Below, one piece after another: positions 9,146 to 17,498 of a DNA stretch of 64,000 bases (position 1 is its first letter; the number at the start of each line of letters is the position of its first letter). Below the pieces are notes generated by a model. That model ran no database searches and was not told the origin of the DNA. It was given only the letters and a program-made list of their open reading frames with translations. The DNA is from Pseudoxanthomonas sp. SL93. GTDB lineage: Bacteria > Pseudomonadota > Gammaproteobacteria > Xanthomonadales > Xanthomonadaceae. Both the position numbers and the translations under genes were made by a program. The DNA lies in assembly GCF_026625825.1 (NCBI RefSeq), contig NZ_CP113065.1, forward strand, positions 3,773,501 through 3,837,500, given 5' to 3'.

Positions 9146-10249
9146 TTAGGCGGACAGCACGGCCAGTACGCGCCCCTCGTCCACGTCCGGCACCACCTCG
9201 GCCAGGCCGATCCCCCGCCACAGCACCAGCCGCAGGCGGCCGGCCAGGTTCTTCTTGTCCAGGCGCATGCGGCCCAGCAGCGCCTCCGGGGCCAGCCCGG
9301 CGGGGATGCGCGTGGGCAGGCCGTACGCCTGCAGCAGGGTTTCCAGTCGCGCCGTGTCGGCGGCGGGCGCCATGCCCAGGTCCGCCGACAGCCGTGCGGC
9401 CAGCACCATGCCCACCGCCACCGCTTCGCCGTGGTTGAGGTTGTCGTTGCCCAGGCCGCCGTAGCCCTGCTCGGTCTCGATGGCGTGGCCGAAGGTATGG
9501 CCCAGGTTGAGCAGGGCACGCTCGCCTTTTTCCAGCGGGTCGCGCTCGACGATCTCGGCCTTGTGCTCGCAGCTGGCGGCGATGGCCAGCGCCAGCGTGT
9601 CCGCATCACCGGCAAGCAGGGCGCCGCGCTCCTGTTCCAGCCACTGGAAGAAGCGCGCGTCGCGGATGGCACCGTACTTGATCACTTCCGCCAGCCCCGC
9701 GCGCAGCTCCCGCGCCGGCAGCGTCGCCAGCGTCGTGGTGTCGGCGAACACCGCGCGCGGCGGGTGGAACGCACCCACCAGGTTCTTGCCCTGCGGGATG
9801 TCCACCGCCGTCTTGCCGCCCACCGACGAATCCACCATCGACAACAAGGTGGTCGGCAGCTGCACGCAATCCACGCCGCGCATCCAGCACGCAGCGGCAA
9901 AGCCGGCCAGGTCGCCGACCACGCCGCCGCCCAGCGCGAACACGCAGGCATCGCGGGTCGCGCCCAGCGTCGCCAGCGCATCGATCGCGCTGCCGAAGTG
10001 CGCCAGCGTCTTGGATTCCTCGCCCGCCGGCAGCACGAACGTGCCGATGGCCAGCTCCGGGCGCGCCGCATGCAGGGCTTCGCGCACGGCGGCGGCGTAC
10101 AGCGGCGCCACCTGCGAATCGCTGACGAGCAGCACGTGGCGGCCGCGCACGTGCCGCGCCAGCGCATCGCCGTCCGCGATCAGGGCCGGGCCGATGGTGA
10201 TGGTGTAGGGGTGTCCGCCGCCGACTTCGACGGTGCGTGGCTGGGTCAT
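9146..10249 (-). CDS. aroB: 3-dehydroquinate synthase
   Basis: A 367-residue AroB, which turns DAHP into 3-dehydroquinate with NAD and a divalent metal, the second step of the shikimate pathway. Visible family marks are the nucleotide loop [13 protein letters not shown], the SVGGKTAVD segment, [10 protein letters not shown], and the metal ligands Glu in LAEVIKYG and His in [11 protein letters not shown] plus the later [13 protein letters not shown] 10249 overlaps the stop of aroK in an ATGA, so the pair is translationally coupled, the usual aroK-aroB order. The open frame continues upstream but the added residues have no family support. Confidence 0.98.
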   Translation of the reverse strand: MTQPRTVEVGGGHPYTITIGPALIADGDALARHVRGRHVLLVSDSQVAPLYAAAVREALHAARPELAIGTFVLPAGEESKTLAHFGSAIDALATLGATRDACVFALGGGVVGDLAGFAAACWMRGVDCVQLPTTLLSMVDSSVGGKTAVDIPQGKNLVGAFHPPRAVFADTTTLATLPARELRAGLAEVIKYGAIRDARFFQWLEQERGALLAGDADTLALAIAASCEHKAEIVERDPLEKGERALLNLGHTFGHAIETEQGYGGLGNDNLNHGEAVAVGMVLAARLSADLGMAPAADTARLETLLQAYGLPTRIPAGLAPEALLGRMRLDKKNLAGRLRLVLWRGIGLAEVVPDVDEGRVLAVLSA

Positions 10250-10788
10250 GCGTCTTCTTCGATGGGGCGCCAGCGATGGGCCAGCGACTGGATCAGGCGG
10301 GCGGTGGCTTCCGGCGGCGTCAGGCCGTCGGTGTCCAGGGTCAGGTCGGCCACGTCGCGGTAGAGCGGTTCGCGCAGCACGGCCATTTCGTGCAGCACCT
10401 GTTCGCGATCCGGCCGCTGCAGCAGCGGGCGATTGGTGCAACGGCCCAGGCGGCGCAGTTGCGCCTCCACGCCGACGCGCAGGTACACCACGTAACCGCG
10501 CTGGCGCATGCGGTCGCGGTTGTCCGCATCCAGCACGGACCCGCCGCCGGTCGACAGCAGTTGGCCGGCGCCGGACAACAGGTCGCCCAGCACGGATTTC
10601 TCGCGTTCGCGGAAACCGGCTTCGCCCACGTGCTCGAACAGGGCCGGGATGCTTGCGCCCGCGCGGTCCACGATCACCTGGTCCACATCGACGAACACCA
10701 GGCCGAAACGCTCGGCCACGCGCTTGCCGATGGAGGTCTTGCCGGCGCCCATCGGGCCGACGAGGATCAGGTTGGGGGCCGGATTCAT
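10246..10788 (-). CDS. aroK: Shikimate kinase
   Basis: A 180-residue shikimate kinase (shikimate plus ATP to shikimate 3-phosphate). The Walker A loop [12 protein letters not shown] lies at about residues 11-22, followed by the DVDQVI segment binding shikimate, the GFREREK motif with the substrate-contacting arginine and LSTGGGSVL. The LID arginine is in NRPLLQ. The start at 10788 is chosen because it places the P-loop at the usual position; the frame is open upstream into the dodecin region on the other strand. A TAGCAT box 9 bases upstream suggests a very short leader. First gene of aroK-aroB. Confidence 0.97.
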   Translation of the reverse strand: MNPAPNLILVGPMGAGKTSIGKRVAERFGLVFVDVDQVIVDRAGASIPALFEHVGEAGFREREKSVLGDLLSGAGQLLSTGGGSVLDADNRDRMRQRGYVVYLRVGVEAQLRRLGRCTNRPLLQRPDREQVLHEMAVLREPLYRDVADLTLDTDGLTPPEATARLIQSLAHRWRPIEEDA

Positions 10789-10891
10789 GGGAAAGGATGC
10801 TAGCACTGCGCCCGCGTGGCGTGGCCTTAACGCTGGCGGGACTACGGTGGTCGTCCGGCGCCCTGCCGGGACAACCGAAGAGGAAGGCACC

Positions 10892-11095
10892 ATGTCCGTC
10901 GCCAAGATCATCGAGGTCAACGCGTCATCCAAGACCAGCATGGAAGACGCCGTGAAAGTGGGCCTGAAGAAGACCTCCGAGACCGTCAAGAACATCAAGG
11001 GCGCCTGGGTCAACGAGATCAAGGTGGTCACCGACGATGGCGGCAACGTCACCGAATGGCGGGTCAACCTGCGGATCAGCTTCGTGGTGGAGTGA
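10892..11095 (+). CDS. Dodecin family flavin-binding protein
   Basis: A 67-residue dodecin. These small proteins form hollow dodecamers that store and protect flavins. It matches the family through its whole length: [11 protein letters not shown] at the start, the long helix [20 protein letters not shown] containing the flavin-stacking Trp, and the ending [14 protein letters not shown] good ribosome site (GAGGAAGG) lies 5-7 bases before the ATG. It is transcribed alone, divergently from aroK. A REP repeat pair follows it. Confidence 0.95.
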   Translation: MSVAKIIEVNASSKTSMEDAVKVGLKKTSETVKNIKGAWVNEIKVVTDDGGNVTEWRVNLRISFVVE

Positions 11096-11116
11096 CGCTT
11101 CCCGAGCGCAGCTCCT

Positions 11117-11243
11117 TGTAGGAGCGAGGTGGGTCGCGACCGCACGCCGCCGGGTCACCAGGCTTTCGAAACCCGGATTGGTACTGCTATACGACACACT
11201 TAGGTGTGTCCGTTCCGCGGTCGCGACTGACGTCGCTCCTACA
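11117..11243. repeat. GTAG-type REP pair (inverted repeats) after dodecin
   Basis: Two imperfect inverted copies of a 27-base unit, TGTAGGAGCGAGG-type, occupy 11117-11143 and 11217-11243 and enclose a 73-base spacer which itself holds a small palindrome around ACACACTTAGGTGTGT. Each unit carries the GTAG tetranucleotide and a GGTCGCGACC core, the style of REP elements in Stenotrophomonas and relatives that are mobilised by RAYT transposases. The right arm overlaps the end of the neighbouring kinase gene: its GTAG supplies the TAG stop at 11239-11241. Related pairs lie at 13966 and 27975. Confidence 0.85.
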
Positions 11244-12051
11244 GAAGGGGGGTGCGGGCCTCGTCCAGCACAATGGTCCGCTCGGCAACGGCCGGCAGCG
11301 TCGCCAGCAGGTGCCGGCTGGTGCGCTCGTAATGCTGGATGAAGCGGTCCAGCTGCGCGCGATCCATGCCGGTGCGCGACGGATCGCGCGCAACCAGCGC
11401 CTGCTCCTGTTGCCAGCGCCAGGTCCGCACGATGTCGAAGCCCGGTGGCTGCAGGAACCACAACGCATCGATGCGTGACCACAAGGCCGGATAGTCGCGG
11501 CGCAGCGCCTCGTTGCAATGCCGGCGCCAGGTGCTGTCGGGGTCCTCGTCGCGCTCCAGCGCATTGAGCGGTGCCGACAGCGCGCTGTCGTCTTCCGGCG
11601 CGGCTTTCAGGCACCAGCCTTCGAACAGCACCAGGTCCACGCGAGGCCCGGGGTTGAGCCATCCGGTCTCCGGCAGGCGGTCGTCGGCCAGCTTGTCGAA
11701 CCGGGGCAATGCAACGTCTTCCCCGGCACGCAGCGCATCCAGCACGCGGCAGCCGAGCGCCACGTCATGCGTGCCCGGCGGCCCGCGCGTGGCCAGCAGG
11801 GGGTGGACCGTCCCGGCCAGGTGGTGCCGTTGCGCGCGGGTCAGGTACAGGTCATCCAGCGACAGTACCGCGACGCGCAGGCCTTCTGTTTCGGCGCGCG
11901 CCGCCACCTGCGCCGCCAGCGTCGATTTGCCACTGCCCTGCAGGCCGGCGATGGCGAACACGGGCGTGCGCACCGGCAGTGCGCGCGCCGCCGCCAGCGC
12001 TTCGCTGACGAGAACGTCGGGAAAGCCGTCGGGGTGCGTTGCCTGCCTCAT
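11239..12051 (-). CDS. P-loop kinase, D-glycerate 3-kinase-like
   Basis: A 270-residue P-loop kinase of the phosphoribulokinase/uridine-kinase superfamily, closest in pattern to plant-type D-glycerate 3-kinase (GLYK). The Walker A loop is GLQGSGKST (about 39-47), followed by [14 protein letters not shown] with the substrate-site Asp pair, [14 protein letters not shown], and [10 protein letters not shown], a hallmark region of this family. The end is defined by a TAG that belongs to a REP element. ATG 12051 is chosen; a TATTGT box ends 6 bases upstream, which suits a leaderless transcript, while ATG 12069 would precede that box. Divergent from pdxH. The substrate is inferred from the family. 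Confidence 0.8.
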   Translation of the reverse strand: MRQATHPDGFPDVLVSEALAAARALPVRTPVFAIAGLQGSGKSTLAAQVAARAETEGLRVAVLSLDDLYLTRAQRHHLAGTVHPLLATRGPPGTHDVALGCRVLDALRAGEDVALPRFDKLADDRLPETGWLNPGPRVDLVLFEGWCLKAAPEDDSALSAPLNALERDEDPDSTWRRHCNEALRRDYPALWSRIDALWFLQPPGFDIVRTWRWQQEQALVARDPSRTGMDRAQLDRFIQHYERTSRHLLATLPAVAERTIVLDEARTPLL

Positions 12052-12057
12052 CGCGCG

Positions 12058-12063
12058 ACAATA
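12058..12063 (-). promoter_or_regulatory. Candidate -10 box of a leaderless kinase transcript
   Basis: TATTGT on the minus strand ends 6 bases before ATG 12051 of the glycerate-kinase-like gene; no ribosome site lies between. If used, the message begins at the start codon. The assignment is weak because there is no clear -35. Confidence 0.3.
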
Positions 12064-12102
12064 GCGCATGCCCGCCGGACGGCGGCCCCTGCCGAGTGCC
12101 CC

Positions 12103-12705
12103 ATGACCGACCTGTACGCTGAAGCCCTGTCCACCTTCGCCACGCTGTTCGAAGAAGCAAAGGCGGCCGGCACCGAAGCAGAACCCAATGCGATGACGCT
12201 GGCCACGGCCACCGCGGATGGACGCCCCTCCGCGCGCACGGTGCTGCTGAAGGCGTTCGATGCCGAAGGCTTCGTGTTCTACACCCACACGCACAGCCAG
12301 AAGGGCCGGGAACTCGAGGAGAATCCGCGTGCCGCGCTGCTGTTCCTGTGGCGCACCCTGCGCGATGCCGGCATCCAGGTGCGGGTGGAAGGCGCGGTGC
12401 AGCCCGTCAGCGGGGCCGAGGCCGACGCCTACTTCGCCTCGCGTCCGCGCCAGAGCCAGCTGGGTGCCTGGGCGTCCATCCAGTCCGAGACACTCGCTTC
12501 CCGCGAGGCCTTCGAGACGCGCATGGCCGAGGTCGAAGCCGAGTTCGCCGGAAGGGACGTGCCACGCCCGGCCGGCTGGAGCGGTTACCGGGTGCGGCCG
12601 GAGGCGATCGAGTTCTGGTACGGCGCGCAGTTCCGCCTGCACGAGCGCTGGCGCTACGAAGGCGATGCCGCCGGCACGTGGAGCAAGCGGATGCTGTTCC
12701 CTTGA
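12103..12705 (+). CDS. pdxH: Pyridoxamine/pyridoxine 5'-phosphate oxidase
   Basis: A 200-residue FMN enzyme that oxidises PNP or PMP to pyridoxal 5'-phosphate, the last step of vitamin B6 synthesis and salvage. Family marks are [22 protein letters not shown] with FMN-binding [19 protein letters not shown], the [10 protein letters not shown] substrate loop, and the C-terminal FRLHERWRY and W-SKRMLFP ending. The full length agrees with PdxH. It starts at ATG 12103 and overlaps the next gene, a GNAT, by 4 bases at its stop. Confidence 0.97.
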   Translation: MTDLYAEALSTFATLFEEAKAAGTEAEPNAMTLATATADGRPSARTVLLKAFDAEGFVFYTHTHSQKGRELEENPRAALLFLWRTLRDAGIQVRVEGAVQPVSGAEADAYFASRPRQSQLGAWASIQSETLASREAFETRMAEVEAEFAGRDVPRPAGWSGYRVRPEAIEFWYGAQFRLHERWRYEGDAAGTWSKRMLFP

Positions 12706-13154
12706 GCGATATCCGTATCGCCAGCGCCACGTCGCACGACGTGATGGCCTGGGCCGACCTGCGCCAGGCGCTGTGGCCGGATGCCGACCTCGCCGGGTTG
12801 CGCGAGGAAGCGCGCGCGTGGAATCGCGCCTCGGCCGTCGCGCTGCTGGCGTTCGATGCCAACGGCGGCGCGATCGGCCTTGCCGAGGCCAGCCTGCGCC
12901 ATGATTACGTCAACGGCACCGACAGCTCGCCGGTAGGCTTCCTGGAAGGCTGGTATGTCGATCCAGCGTGGCGTGGCCGTGGCATCGGGCGCGCGCTGGT
13001 CGCCGCGGTCGAAGCCTGGACGCGGGCGCAGGGCTGCACCGAACTGGCATCCGATGCCTTGCTCGACAACACCGGAAGCCATGCCGCGCATGCGGCCTGC
13101 GGCTTCGAGGAGACCGAGCGCGTGGTCTACTTCCGCAAGCGGCTGGATGACTGA
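12702..13154 (+). CDS. GNAT N-acetyltransferase, aminoglycoside 6'-acetyltransferase-like
   Basis: A 150-residue GNAT acetyltransferase. The acetyl-CoA loop is RGRGIGRAL (about 91-99), preceded by [14 protein letters not shown], and the C-terminal part [28 protein letters not shown] is the arrangement seen in the AAC(6')-type and related chromosomal acetyltransferases. It probably begins with a TTG at 12702 that overlaps the pdxH stop (TTGA), since no ATG fits before residue 15. The substrate is unknown; resistance should not be assumed from similarity alone. Confidence 0.83.
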   Translation: MSDIRIASATSHDVMAWADLRQALWPDADLAGLREEARAWNRASAVALLAFDANGGAIGLAEASLRHDYVNGTDSSPVGFLEGWYVDPAWRGRGIGRALVAAVEAWTRAQGCTELASDALLDNTGSHAAHAACGFEETERVVYFRKRLDD

Positions 13155-13157
13155 ACC

Positions 13158-13952
13158 ATGGGGCCGCAACGCATCGTCTGCCTCACCGAGGAACCCACCG
13201 AGACGCTGTACGCGCTGGGCGAACAGCACCGCATCGTCGGCATCAGCGGTTTCACCGTGCGCCCGCCGCAGGCGCGCAAGGAAAAGCCGAAGGTCAGCGC
13301 GTTCACCAGCGCGAAGATCGACGAGATCCTGAAGCTCAAGCCGGACCTGGCCATCGGCTTTTCCGACATCCAGGCCGACATCGCGGCCGAACTGGTGCGT
13401 CAGGGCATCGAGGTCTGGATCAGCAACCACCGCAGCGTGGACGGCATCGTCGACTACGTGCGCCGGCTGGGCGCGCTGGTCGGCGCCGCATCGCGCGCCA
13501 ACGACTACGCCGACGCACTGCAGCGCGGACTGGACGAGGTCCGTGCGCAGGCGGCGCGGCTGCCGCGCCGGCCGACGGTCTACTTCGAGGAATGGGACGA
13601 GCCGCAGATCACCGGCATCCGCTGGGTGTCGGAGCTGGTCGGCATCGCCGGCGGCGACGATGTGTTCCCCGAACTGGCGCAGGAATCGCTGGCGAAGCAC
13701 CGCATCCTGGCCGATGGCGGCGACGTGGTGCGGCGTGCGCCGGACATCATCCTGGGCTCGTGGTGCGGCAAGAAATTCCGCCCCGACAAGGTCGCGGCGC
13801 GTCCGGGCTGGGATGCGATCCCCGCCGTGCGCGACGGCGAACTGCACGAGATCAAGTCGCCGCTGATCCTGCAGCCGGGGCCGGCCGCGCTGACGGAGGG
13901 CTTGCGCGCGATCGCGGCCATCGTGCAGGCGTGGGCGGTGAGGCGCGGCTGA
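13158..13952 (+). CDS. BtuF-like cobalamin-binding protein without signal peptide
   Basis: A 264-residue protein of the periplasmic-binding-protein type III fold as in BtuF. The start RIVCLTEEPTETLYALGEQHRIVGIS and the later KIDEILKLKPDLAIGF match the first lobe of BtuF/FhuD-like proteins, and LILQPGPAALTEGLRAI the second. No signal peptide is present: the fold begins at residue 4. There is no permease or ATPase gene nearby. It starts 3 bases after the upstream GNAT stop, with which it forms an operon pdxH-GNAT-btuF-like. It may work in the cytoplasm, or belong to a remote transporter with altered export; ligand unknown. Confidence 0.75.
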   Translation: MGPQRIVCLTEEPTETLYALGEQHRIVGISGFTVRPPQARKEKPKVSAFTSAKIDEILKLKPDLAIGFSDIQADIAAELVRQGIEVWISNHRSVDGIVDYVRRLGALVGAASRANDYADALQRGLDEVRAQAARLPRRPTVYFEEWDEPQITGIRWVSELVGIAGGDDVFPELAQESLAKHRILADGGDVVRRAPDIILGSWCGKKFRPDKVAARPGWDAIPAVRDGELHEIKSPLILQPGPAALTEGLRAIAAIVQAWAVRRG

Positions 13953-13965
13953 GCGCTGGATACGC

Positions 13966-14103
13966 TGTAGGAGCGACGTAAGTCGCGACCGTGAAACGGG
14001 CTCCACGTCATCGCTCGAAGGGCGCGGCTCGGCACCATCACCGGATTCGCCACCGGTCAGCTTGATCGGGACGCATGCGGTCGCGACTTACGTCGCTCCT
14101 ACA
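13966..14103. repeat. GTAG-type REP pair with perfect 26-bp arms
   Basis: Positions 13966-13991 and 14078-14103 are exact inverted copies over 26 bases, separated by 86 bases. Each arm carries GTAGGAGCGACG and a TCGCGACC core. It fills the space between the convergent BtuF-like and DUF4426 genes. The arms could pair in RNA over their full length. It belongs to the same family as the pairs at 11117 and 27975; the perfect match suggests recent insertion or gene conversion. Confidence 0.9.
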
Positions 14104-14119
14104 CCGGTTCCCGGACGCC

Positions 14120-14587
14120 TCAGAAGTTCCGCTGGAACTTCACCGTCTCGGTGCGCCCGCCGGAGGTCACGACCACCTCGAAGCGATAGGTGTTGCGCGG
14201 CGAGATGCGCGCGGTGCCGATATGGTCGGTGTAGTCGCCGGTATCGACGCTGCGCAGGCCGATGGCCTGCCGCGTGCCGGACAGGTCCAGCGCGCTGGCT
14301 TTCAGCGTGCCGTCGGCATCGCGTTCTTCCCCGTTCTCCACCTGGCGCAGCGCCACCAGCACCAGCGCGGTGCCGGCATCGCGTTCCACCCCGTACTGCC
14401 GGGCGACCTCGGCGCTCAGCGACAGCGTGGGGATCGCGTTGTAGCGCACGCGCAGCGTGCCGAAGTCGCTTTCCGCCGGCGTGGGCGGCACGAACTCCGC
14501 CGCCCGTGGCGCTTCGTTGCCGGAGCACGCGGCCAGCAGCAACGGCAACAGCAGGGGCAGGAAGGGACGAAGCAGGCGGTTCTTCAC
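14120..14587 (-). CDS. DUF4426 domain lipoprotein
   Basis: A 155-residue predicted lipoprotein. A basic N-terminus is followed by a leucine-rich core and the lipobox LLAAC (Cys about 21), so it is likely anchored to a membrane facing the periplasm. The mature part contains the DUF4426 pattern: RVRYNAIPTLSLSAEVARQYG, RDAGTALVLVALRQVENG and the ending TYRFEVVVTSGGRTETVKFQR. Role unknown. A GTG at 14587 is the likely start because it gives a compact lipoprotein signal; ATG 14641 would add 18 residues. It follows proC on the same strand, where DUF4426 genes are often found in gammaproteobacteria. Confidence 0.8.
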   Translation of the reverse strand: MKNRLLRPFLPLLLPLLLAACSGNEAPRAAEFVPPTPAESDFGTLRVRYNAIPTLSLSAEVARQYGVERDAGTALVLVALRQVENGEERDADGTLKASALDLSGTRQAIGLRSVDTGDYTDHIGTARISPRNTYRFEVVVTSGGRTETVKFQRNF

Positions 14588-14651
14588 GGCAGCACCAGCG
14601 GCAAGGGCGACTGCATCACGATACGCGGAAGCAACCGGCATGGATGCGCGT

Positions 14652-15491
14652 TCAATCGTTGGCGGCCGACAGTTCGCCGCCACGCACCGTGGCGGCATGG
14701 ATCGCGCGGGCAACCAGGGCTTCTAAGCCACCGGCCTGGAACGTCTCGATCGCCGCCTGCGTGGTGCCGTTGGGCGAGGTGACGCGGCGACGCAGTTCGT
14801 CCGGCGCTTCGCCGGCCTCGGTCAGCATGCGGGCCGCACCCAGCAGCGTCTGGCGTACCAGCGTGGCGGCGGCGTCGGCGGACAGGCCCTCCTCGCGCGC
14901 GGCGCGTTCCATCGCTTCGGCCAGCAGGAAGACGTAGGCCGGGCCACTGCCCGACACGCCGGTCACCGCGTCCATCCGCGCTTCGTCCTCGATCCACACG
15001 GTGGGGCCGGCACTGGCCAGCACGCTGTCGGCGCGCGTGCGCCCGTCGGCATCCACTTCGCGGCTGGCGCACAGGCCGGTGACGCCGGCGCCCAGCAGGG
15101 CCGGGGTGTTGGGCATGCTGCGCACCACCGCCAGGCCACCGCCCAGCCAGCGCTGCATCTGCGCCTGGGTGATGCCCGCGGCGATCGAGATCACCAGCGG
15201 ACGCTGTGCCTGCGCCATCGCGGACAGGGATTCGCATACCTGGCGCATCACCTGCGGCTTGACCGCGAACAGCCAGGTCTCCGCGCCATGGGTGGCCTCA
15301 CGCGGTTCGGCGAAGACCTGTACGCCGAACTCCGCCGCCAGCGCGGCGCGCACGGCTTCCACCGGCTCGGCCACGCGGATGCGCGACGGCTCGGCGCCGC
15401 GCTTGATCAGGCCGCCGATGAGGCTGCGGGCCATGTTGCCGCCGCCGATGAAGGCGATCGGATGGGCGAGCGTGCTGCGCGTGGACGTCAT
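14652..15491 (-). CDS. proC: Pyrroline-5-carboxylate reductase
   Basis: A 279-residue ProC, the last enzyme of proline synthesis (P5C plus NAD(P)H to proline). The Rossmann loop FIGGGNMARSLIGGL lies at residues 13-27, the central segment has VRSMPNTPALLGAGVTGL, and the C-terminal dimerisation signature with AYVFLLAEAMERAAREEGLS and TSPNGTTQAAIE is intact. It is 33 bases downstream of yggS on the same strand, the frequent yggS-proC order. The start at ATG 15491 matches family length. Confidence 0.97.
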   Translation of the reverse strand: MTSTRSTLAHPIAFIGGGNMARSLIGGLIKRGAEPSRIRVAEPVEAVRAALAAEFGVQVFAEPREATHGAETWLFAVKPQVMRQVCESLSAMAQAQRPLVISIAAGITQAQMQRWLGGGLAVVRSMPNTPALLGAGVTGLCASREVDADGRTRADSVLASAGPTVWIEDEARMDAVTGVSGSGPAYVFLLAEAMERAAREEGLSADAAATLVRQTLLGAARMLTEAGEAPDELRRRVTSPNGTTQAAIETFQAGGLEALVARAIHAATVRGGELSAAND

Positions 15492-15524
15492 GGTGGAAAG
15501 CCTGGTTCGTGGGTGGGTTGCGCC

Positions 15525-16214
15525 TCAGCCGGCGGCCGGTGGTGCCGGGCGCGCACCGAACAGCGCCGTGCCGATGCGCACCAGGGTGGCGCCGTGCGCG
15601 ATGGCCTGCGCGTAGTCGTCGCTCATGCCCATCGACAGCGTGTCGACCTGCGGGTATCTCGCGGCCAGCGCATCGTACAGCGCCTTCATGCGGCTGAATG
15701 CGGCGGCGCGCAACGCGATGTCCGGGTGGGGCGCGGGAATGGCCATCAGCCCGCGCAGGCACAGGCGCGGTTCGGCGGCGATGGCGTCGGCCAGCGCCGG
15801 CACGTCATCGGGTGCACAGCCATGCTTGCTGGCTTCGTCGTCGATGTTCACCTGAATCAGCACGTTGAGCGGCGGCTGCGTCGCGGCCCGATACCGTGAC
15901 AGCGCGCCCACTAATTTGTGACGGTCTACCGTTTGCACCCAGTCGAACACGCGTGCCGCCACGTCCGCCTTGTTGGATTGAAGATGGCCGATCAGGTGCC
16001 ATTCCAGCGACAACGCGCCCAGTTCGGCGATCTTGGCCTGCGCTTCCTGCACGTAGTTCTCGCCGAAGGCGCGCTGTCCGGCCGCGGCCAGTTCGGCGAT
16101 GGCCGCGACCGGCTGCAGCTTGGACACGGCCAGCAGGGCGGGCGCTGGCCGATGCGCCGCATCCGCTGCGTTTTCAAGACGTTGCAGGGTCTCGCTGAGG
16201 GCGTCGGCGAGCAT
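15525..16214 (-). CDS. yggS: YggS family pyridoxal 5'-phosphate homeostasis protein
   Basis: A 229-residue PLP-binding protein of the YggS/PLPBP family, which has no known catalytic reaction but buffers PLP and affects amino-acid pools. The PLP lysine is K32 in LLAVSKLQPV, followed by the GENYVQEAQAKI and WHLIGHLQSNKA motifs and SMGMSDDYAQAIAHGATLVRIGTALFG at the phosphate-binding end. It is the first gene of the yggS-proC unit, divergent from pilT. Length is typical. Confidence 0.95.
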   Translation of the reverse strand: MLADALSETLQRLENAADAAHRPAPALLAVSKLQPVAAIAELAAAGQRAFGENYVQEAQAKIAELGALSLEWHLIGHLQSNKADVAARVFDWVQTVDRHKLVGALSRYRAATQPPLNVLIQVNIDDEASKHGCAPDDVPALADAIAAEPRLCLRGLMAIPAPHPDIALRAAAFSRMKALYDALAARYPQVDTLSMGMSDDYAQAIAHGATLVRIGTALFGARPAPPAAG

Positions 16215-16227
16215 GTGGGTCCCACCA

Positions 16228-16255
16228 TTGGCGAAAGCGGCAAGATCGCTATACT
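16228..16255 (+). promoter_or_regulatory. Candidate sigma-70 promoter of pilT
   Basis: TTGGCG at 16228-16233 and TATACT at 16250-16255 are separated by 16 bases and point to the pilT ATG at 16310. The -10 box is close to consensus. It lies in the gap between the divergent yggS and pilT genes. Prediction from sequence only. Confidence 0.55.
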
Positions 16256-16309
16256 GCCCTCCGGGGAATCAACGTTCCAGTTTTGCAGCCACTTTGGGGA
16301 AGCCGCGTC

Positions 16310-17347
16310 ATGGATATCGCCGAACTCTTGGCGTTCTCGGTAAAGAACAAGGCATCGGACCTGCACCTGTCGGCAGGCCTGCCGCCGATGATCCGCGTGG
16401 ATGGCGATGTACGCCGCATCAACATCCCGGCGCTGGACCACAAGCAGGTGCATGCGCTGGTGTACGACATCATGTCGGACAAGCAGCGCCGCGACTTCGA
16501 AGAATTCCTCGAAGTCGACTTCTCGTTCGAGATCCCGTCGCTGGCGCGCTTCCGCGTCAACGCGTTCAACCAGAACCGCGGCGCGGGTGCGGTGTTCCGT
16601 ACCATTCCGTCGGAAGTGCTGACGCTGGAAGACCTGGGCTGCCCGCCGCTGTTCCGCGAGCTGATCAACCAGCCGCAGGGCCTGATCCTGGTCACCGGCC
16701 CGACCGGCTCGGGCAAGTCGACCACGCTGGCGGCGATGATCGACCACATCAACAAGAACGAATACGGCCACATCCTCAGCGTCGAGGACCCGATCGAATT
16801 CGTCCACACCTCGCAGAAGTGCCTGATCAACCAGCGCGAAGTGCACCGCGACACGCACGGCTTCAACGAAGCGCTGCGTTCGGCGCTGCGTGAGGATCCC
16901 GACTACATCCTGGTCGGCGAGTTGCGCGACCTGGAAACCATCCGCCTGGCGCTGACCGCCGCGGAAACCGGCCACCTGGTGTTCGCCACCCTGCACACCA
17001 GCTCGGCGGCCAAGACCATCGACCGCGTGATCGACGTGTTCCCCGCCGGCGAAAAGCCGATGGTGCGCTCGATGCTGTCCGAATCGCTGCGCGCGGTGAT
17101 CTCGCAGGCGCTGCTGAAGAAGATCGGCGGTGGCCGCACGGCCGCGTGGGAAATCATGGTGGGCACGCCCGCCATCCGCAACCTGATCCGCGAGGACAAG
17201 GTGGCGCAGATGTATTCCGCCATCCAGACCGGCCAGCAGAACGGCATGATGACCCTGGACCAGCACCTGCAGGACCTGGTGAAGCGTGCCCTGATCACCC
17301 GCCAGCAGGCCAAGGAATACGCGAAGGACAAGCGGTTGTTCGAATAA
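16310..17347 (+). CDS. pilT: Type IV pilus retraction ATPase PilT
   Basis: A 345-residue hexameric AAA-like motor that depolymerises type IV pili, driving twitching motility. The N-terminal part DIAELLAFSVKNKASDLHLSAG is typical; Walker A is GPTGSGKST, the Asp box and Walker B (VGELRDLETIRLALTAAETGH) follow, with the His box TLHTSSAA. The retraction-specific AIRNLIRE motif is present near residue 285. ATG 16310 is the normal PilT start; the frame opens with a TTG 27 bases earlier. pilU follows after a 151-base gap that contains unusual repeats. Confidence 0.98.
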   Translation: MDIAELLAFSVKNKASDLHLSAGLPPMIRVDGDVRRINIPALDHKQVHALVYDIMSDKQRRDFEEFLEVDFSFEIPSLARFRVNAFNQNRGAGAVFRTIPSEVLTLEDLGCPPLFRELINQPQGLILVTGPTGSGKSTTLAAMIDHINKNEYGHILSVEDPIEFVHTSQKCLINQREVHRDTHGFNEALRSALREDPDYILVGELRDLETIRLALTAAETGHLVFATLHTSSAAKTIDRVIDVFPAGEKPMVRSMLSESLRAVISQALLKKIGGGRTAAWEIMVGTPAIRNLIREDKVAQMYSAIQTGQQNGMMTLDQHLQDLVKRALITRQQAKEYAKDKRLFE

Positions 17348-17358
17348 GCGTGTGCGTG

Positions 17359-17478
17359 GTGATTCGTGATTAGTGATTCGTGATTTTTCAAACGCCGGGA
17401 TTCTGATGAAGTGATGGAGTGAATGCGCGGTCGGGACATGCCGTTCCTGCGAATCACTGCTCACGAATCACGAATCAC
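17359..17478. repeat. Short repeat clusters in inverted orientation between pilT and pilU
   Basis: Copies of GTGATTCGTGATT in tandem occupy 17359-17385, and the inverted form (AATCACGAATCAC) recurs at 17451-17478, so the two clusters could pair as a long stem of about 24 bases around a 65-base loop. The region is richer in A and T than its neighbours. The second cluster ends 20 bases before pilU, just ahead of its ribosome site (AGGAG). It may regulate pilU translation or termination, or be an extragenic repeat family of this group. Confidence 0.8.
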
Positions 17479-17498
17479 GGCTCCTCCAGGAGCCACCC

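Noticed and set aside
7027..9438. 803-residue plus-strand open frame opposite hemE and its neighbours
   Set aside because: Mirror frame of hemE and the WGR gene, with Arg/His/Gln-rich composition and no domain.
12702..13154. Aminoglycoside resistance acetyltransferase
   Set aside because: Only general resemblance to AAC(6')-type GNATs; chromosomal context with pdxH gives no support for a resistance role.
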